Shown here one piece after another: positions 6,856-7,196 of a stretch of 7,196 nt of DNA (positions are counted from its first letter, which is position 1; every line of letters starts with the position of its first letter). Position numbers and translations under genes: made by a program. The stretch spans positions 1 through 7,196 of the forward strand of contig CAYSKJ010000156.1 of assembly GCA_964431655.1 (NCBI GenBank). Reading direction: 5' to 3'. This DNA is from CAYMEV01 sp964431655 [NCBI: uncultured bacterium]. Lineage in GTDB: Bacteria > CAYMEV01. Under the pieces are notes generated by a model, which was given only the letters and a program-made list of their open reading frames with translations, made no database searches and was not told the DNA's origin.

Positions 6856-7065
6856 CTATTTCTTTAAATTTTCTCTTCTTATCTTCTTCTTAATCTTTTT
6901 TTCTGCTTTTTTCATGTTTTTTCTTCTGACATCACTGGGCTTTTCAAAAAAGCGGTATTTCTTTATGTCCTTTGTAAGACCTTCTTTTTTGGACTTACGT
7001 TTCAATTTCTGCAAAGCCTTTTCGATATCATTATCAACACCTACAATGAGGTTTGATTTGAGCAT
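6856..7065 (-). CDS. rpsU: 30S ribosomal protein bS21
   Basis: 69 residues, typical of bS21, a small, highly basic protein of the 30S platform near the anti-Shine-Dalgarno end of 16S rRNA. Seen: an N-terminal strand region (SNLIVGVDND), the helix IEKALQKLKRKSKKEGL with its alternating basic residues, the family motif KKYRFFEKPSDVRRKN (36-51; compare R-REFYEKPTTERKR) and a Lys/Arg-rich tail. A longer frame opens at GTG 7074, but that GTG lies inside the ribosome binding site, so ATG 7065 is the start. It is the first gene of the operon. The A-rich tail contains several in-frame slippery heptamers; the last, A AAT TTA at 6871-6865, would shift ribosomes into the trhP-like frame. Confidence 0.95.
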   Translation of the reverse strand: MLKSNLIVGVDNDIEKALQKLKRKSKKEGLTKDIKKYRFFEKPSDVRRKNMKKAEKKIKKKIRRENLKK

Positions 7066-7068
7066 TTG

Positions 7069-7079
7069 GATCACCCCTT
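7069..7079 (-). promoter_or_regulatory. Near-consensus extended ribosome binding site of rpsU
   Basis: Minus-strand AAGGGGTGATC equals the full anti-Shine-Dalgarno complement AAGGAGGTGATC with one base missing, three bases before ATG 7065. It decides the start and predicts strong translation, as expected for a ribosomal protein. It also contains the GTG (7074-7072) that would otherwise look like an earlier start. Confidence 0.8.
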
Positions 7080-7093
7080 TTAATAGTTAAATA

Positions 7094-7130
7094 ATCTTAC
7101 CACATTTAAACTGATTCTTAGATTTGTCAA
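7094..7130 (-). promoter_or_regulatory. Tentative promoter region of the rpsU operon
   Basis: The minus strand has an extended -10-like TGG-TAAGAT (7102-7094, four of six in the hexamer) and a perfect TTGACA at 7130-7125. They are 25 bases apart, too far for one standard sigma-70 promoter, so either the extended -10 works without a good -35 or TTGACA pairs with the weak TAAATG near 7108-7103. A second TTGACA stands at 7152-7147. An operon promoter is expected here, upstream of rpsU, but the exact elements are uncertain. Confidence 0.3.
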
Positions 7131-7154
7131 TAATAAAATTAATATCTGTCAAAA

Positions 7155-7196
7155 CAAAATAGAAATGTCCCTTTTTTACCAAATTAGAAATGTCCC
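7155..7196 (+). repeat. Two 17-base direct repeats ending in TGTCCC, period 25
   Basis: The 17-mers at 7155-7171 and 7180-7196 differ at one position only (CAAA, then A or T, then TAGAAATGTCCC). They are 25 bases apart start to start, separated by eight bases (CTTTTTTA). The second copy ends exactly at the window edge, so more copies may follow. Clustered short direct repeats of this kind occur at the ends of some insertion sequences, for example the IS21 family, where they are transposase binding sites; that identity is an inference, because no transposase is visible here. Binding sites for a host regulator are an alternative. Confidence 0.7.

Noticed and set aside
6895-6922. Two more in-phase slippery heptamers in rpsU, A AAA AAC (6922-6916) and A AAA AAG (6901-6895)
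   Set aside because: In the -1 frame both lead to the stop at 6890-6892, so they would only truncate bS21; they are explained by runs of lysine codons.
7066-7074. GTG 7074 as the rpsU start
   Set aside because: This GTG is part of the AAGGGGTGATC ribosome binding site; ATG 7065 is at the right distance and matches the usual bS21 length.

Overview
All convincing genes in this window lie on the minus strand, so the region reads from high to low coordinates. There are eight closely spaced genes in a row, from bS21 (rpsU, near 7065) to an exported FMN-binding protein (ending at 470). A ninth gene, a STAS-domain protein at 48-383, follows after an 86-base gap that holds a plausible promoter and a strong ribosome binding site. 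The spacings within the eight-gene run are 22 nt or less, and several are 1-4 nt overlaps, so it looks like one operon. No tRNA, rRNA, CRISPR array or convincing hairpin terminator was seen.

Order of transcription: rpsU (bS21); a U32-family protein of the TrhP/YegQ type (tRNA hydroxylation); a protein with two cyclic-nucleotide-binding-type domains; a GAF / degenerate histidine kinase / receiver hybrid; dephospho-CoA kinase (coaE); an unrecognised protein with two membrane helices; tsaB (t6A tRNA modification); an exported FMN-binding domain protein; then the STAS protein. Three genes serve translation or tRNA modification (rpsU, trhP-like, tsaB), one serves cofactor synthesis (coaE), and two are signalling proteins.

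The base composition looks moderate to AT-leaning. The exported FMN-binding domain, the STAS protein and the cNMP/GAF/receiver signalling genes suit a free-living, probably anaerobic, diderm bacterium. A spirochaete-like lineage is my best guess, but nothing here proves it.

The oddest points are these. (1) The trhP-like gene has no in-frame ATG, GTG or TTG upstream of its conserved N-terminal PELLAPAGS motif. It must start at a non-canonical codon such as ATT 6835, be reached from rpsU by a -1 frameshift (a classical A AAT TTA heptamer sits in exactly the right frame), or contain a sequence error. (2) The hybrid kinase has Glu where the phosphoacceptor His should be, while its receiver domain is intact. 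(3) Two 17-base direct repeats at the right edge look like the end of a mobile element. I do not see a clearly new multi-gene system; the strongest candidates for something new are the rpsU/trhP junction and the cNMP plus pseudokinase pair.
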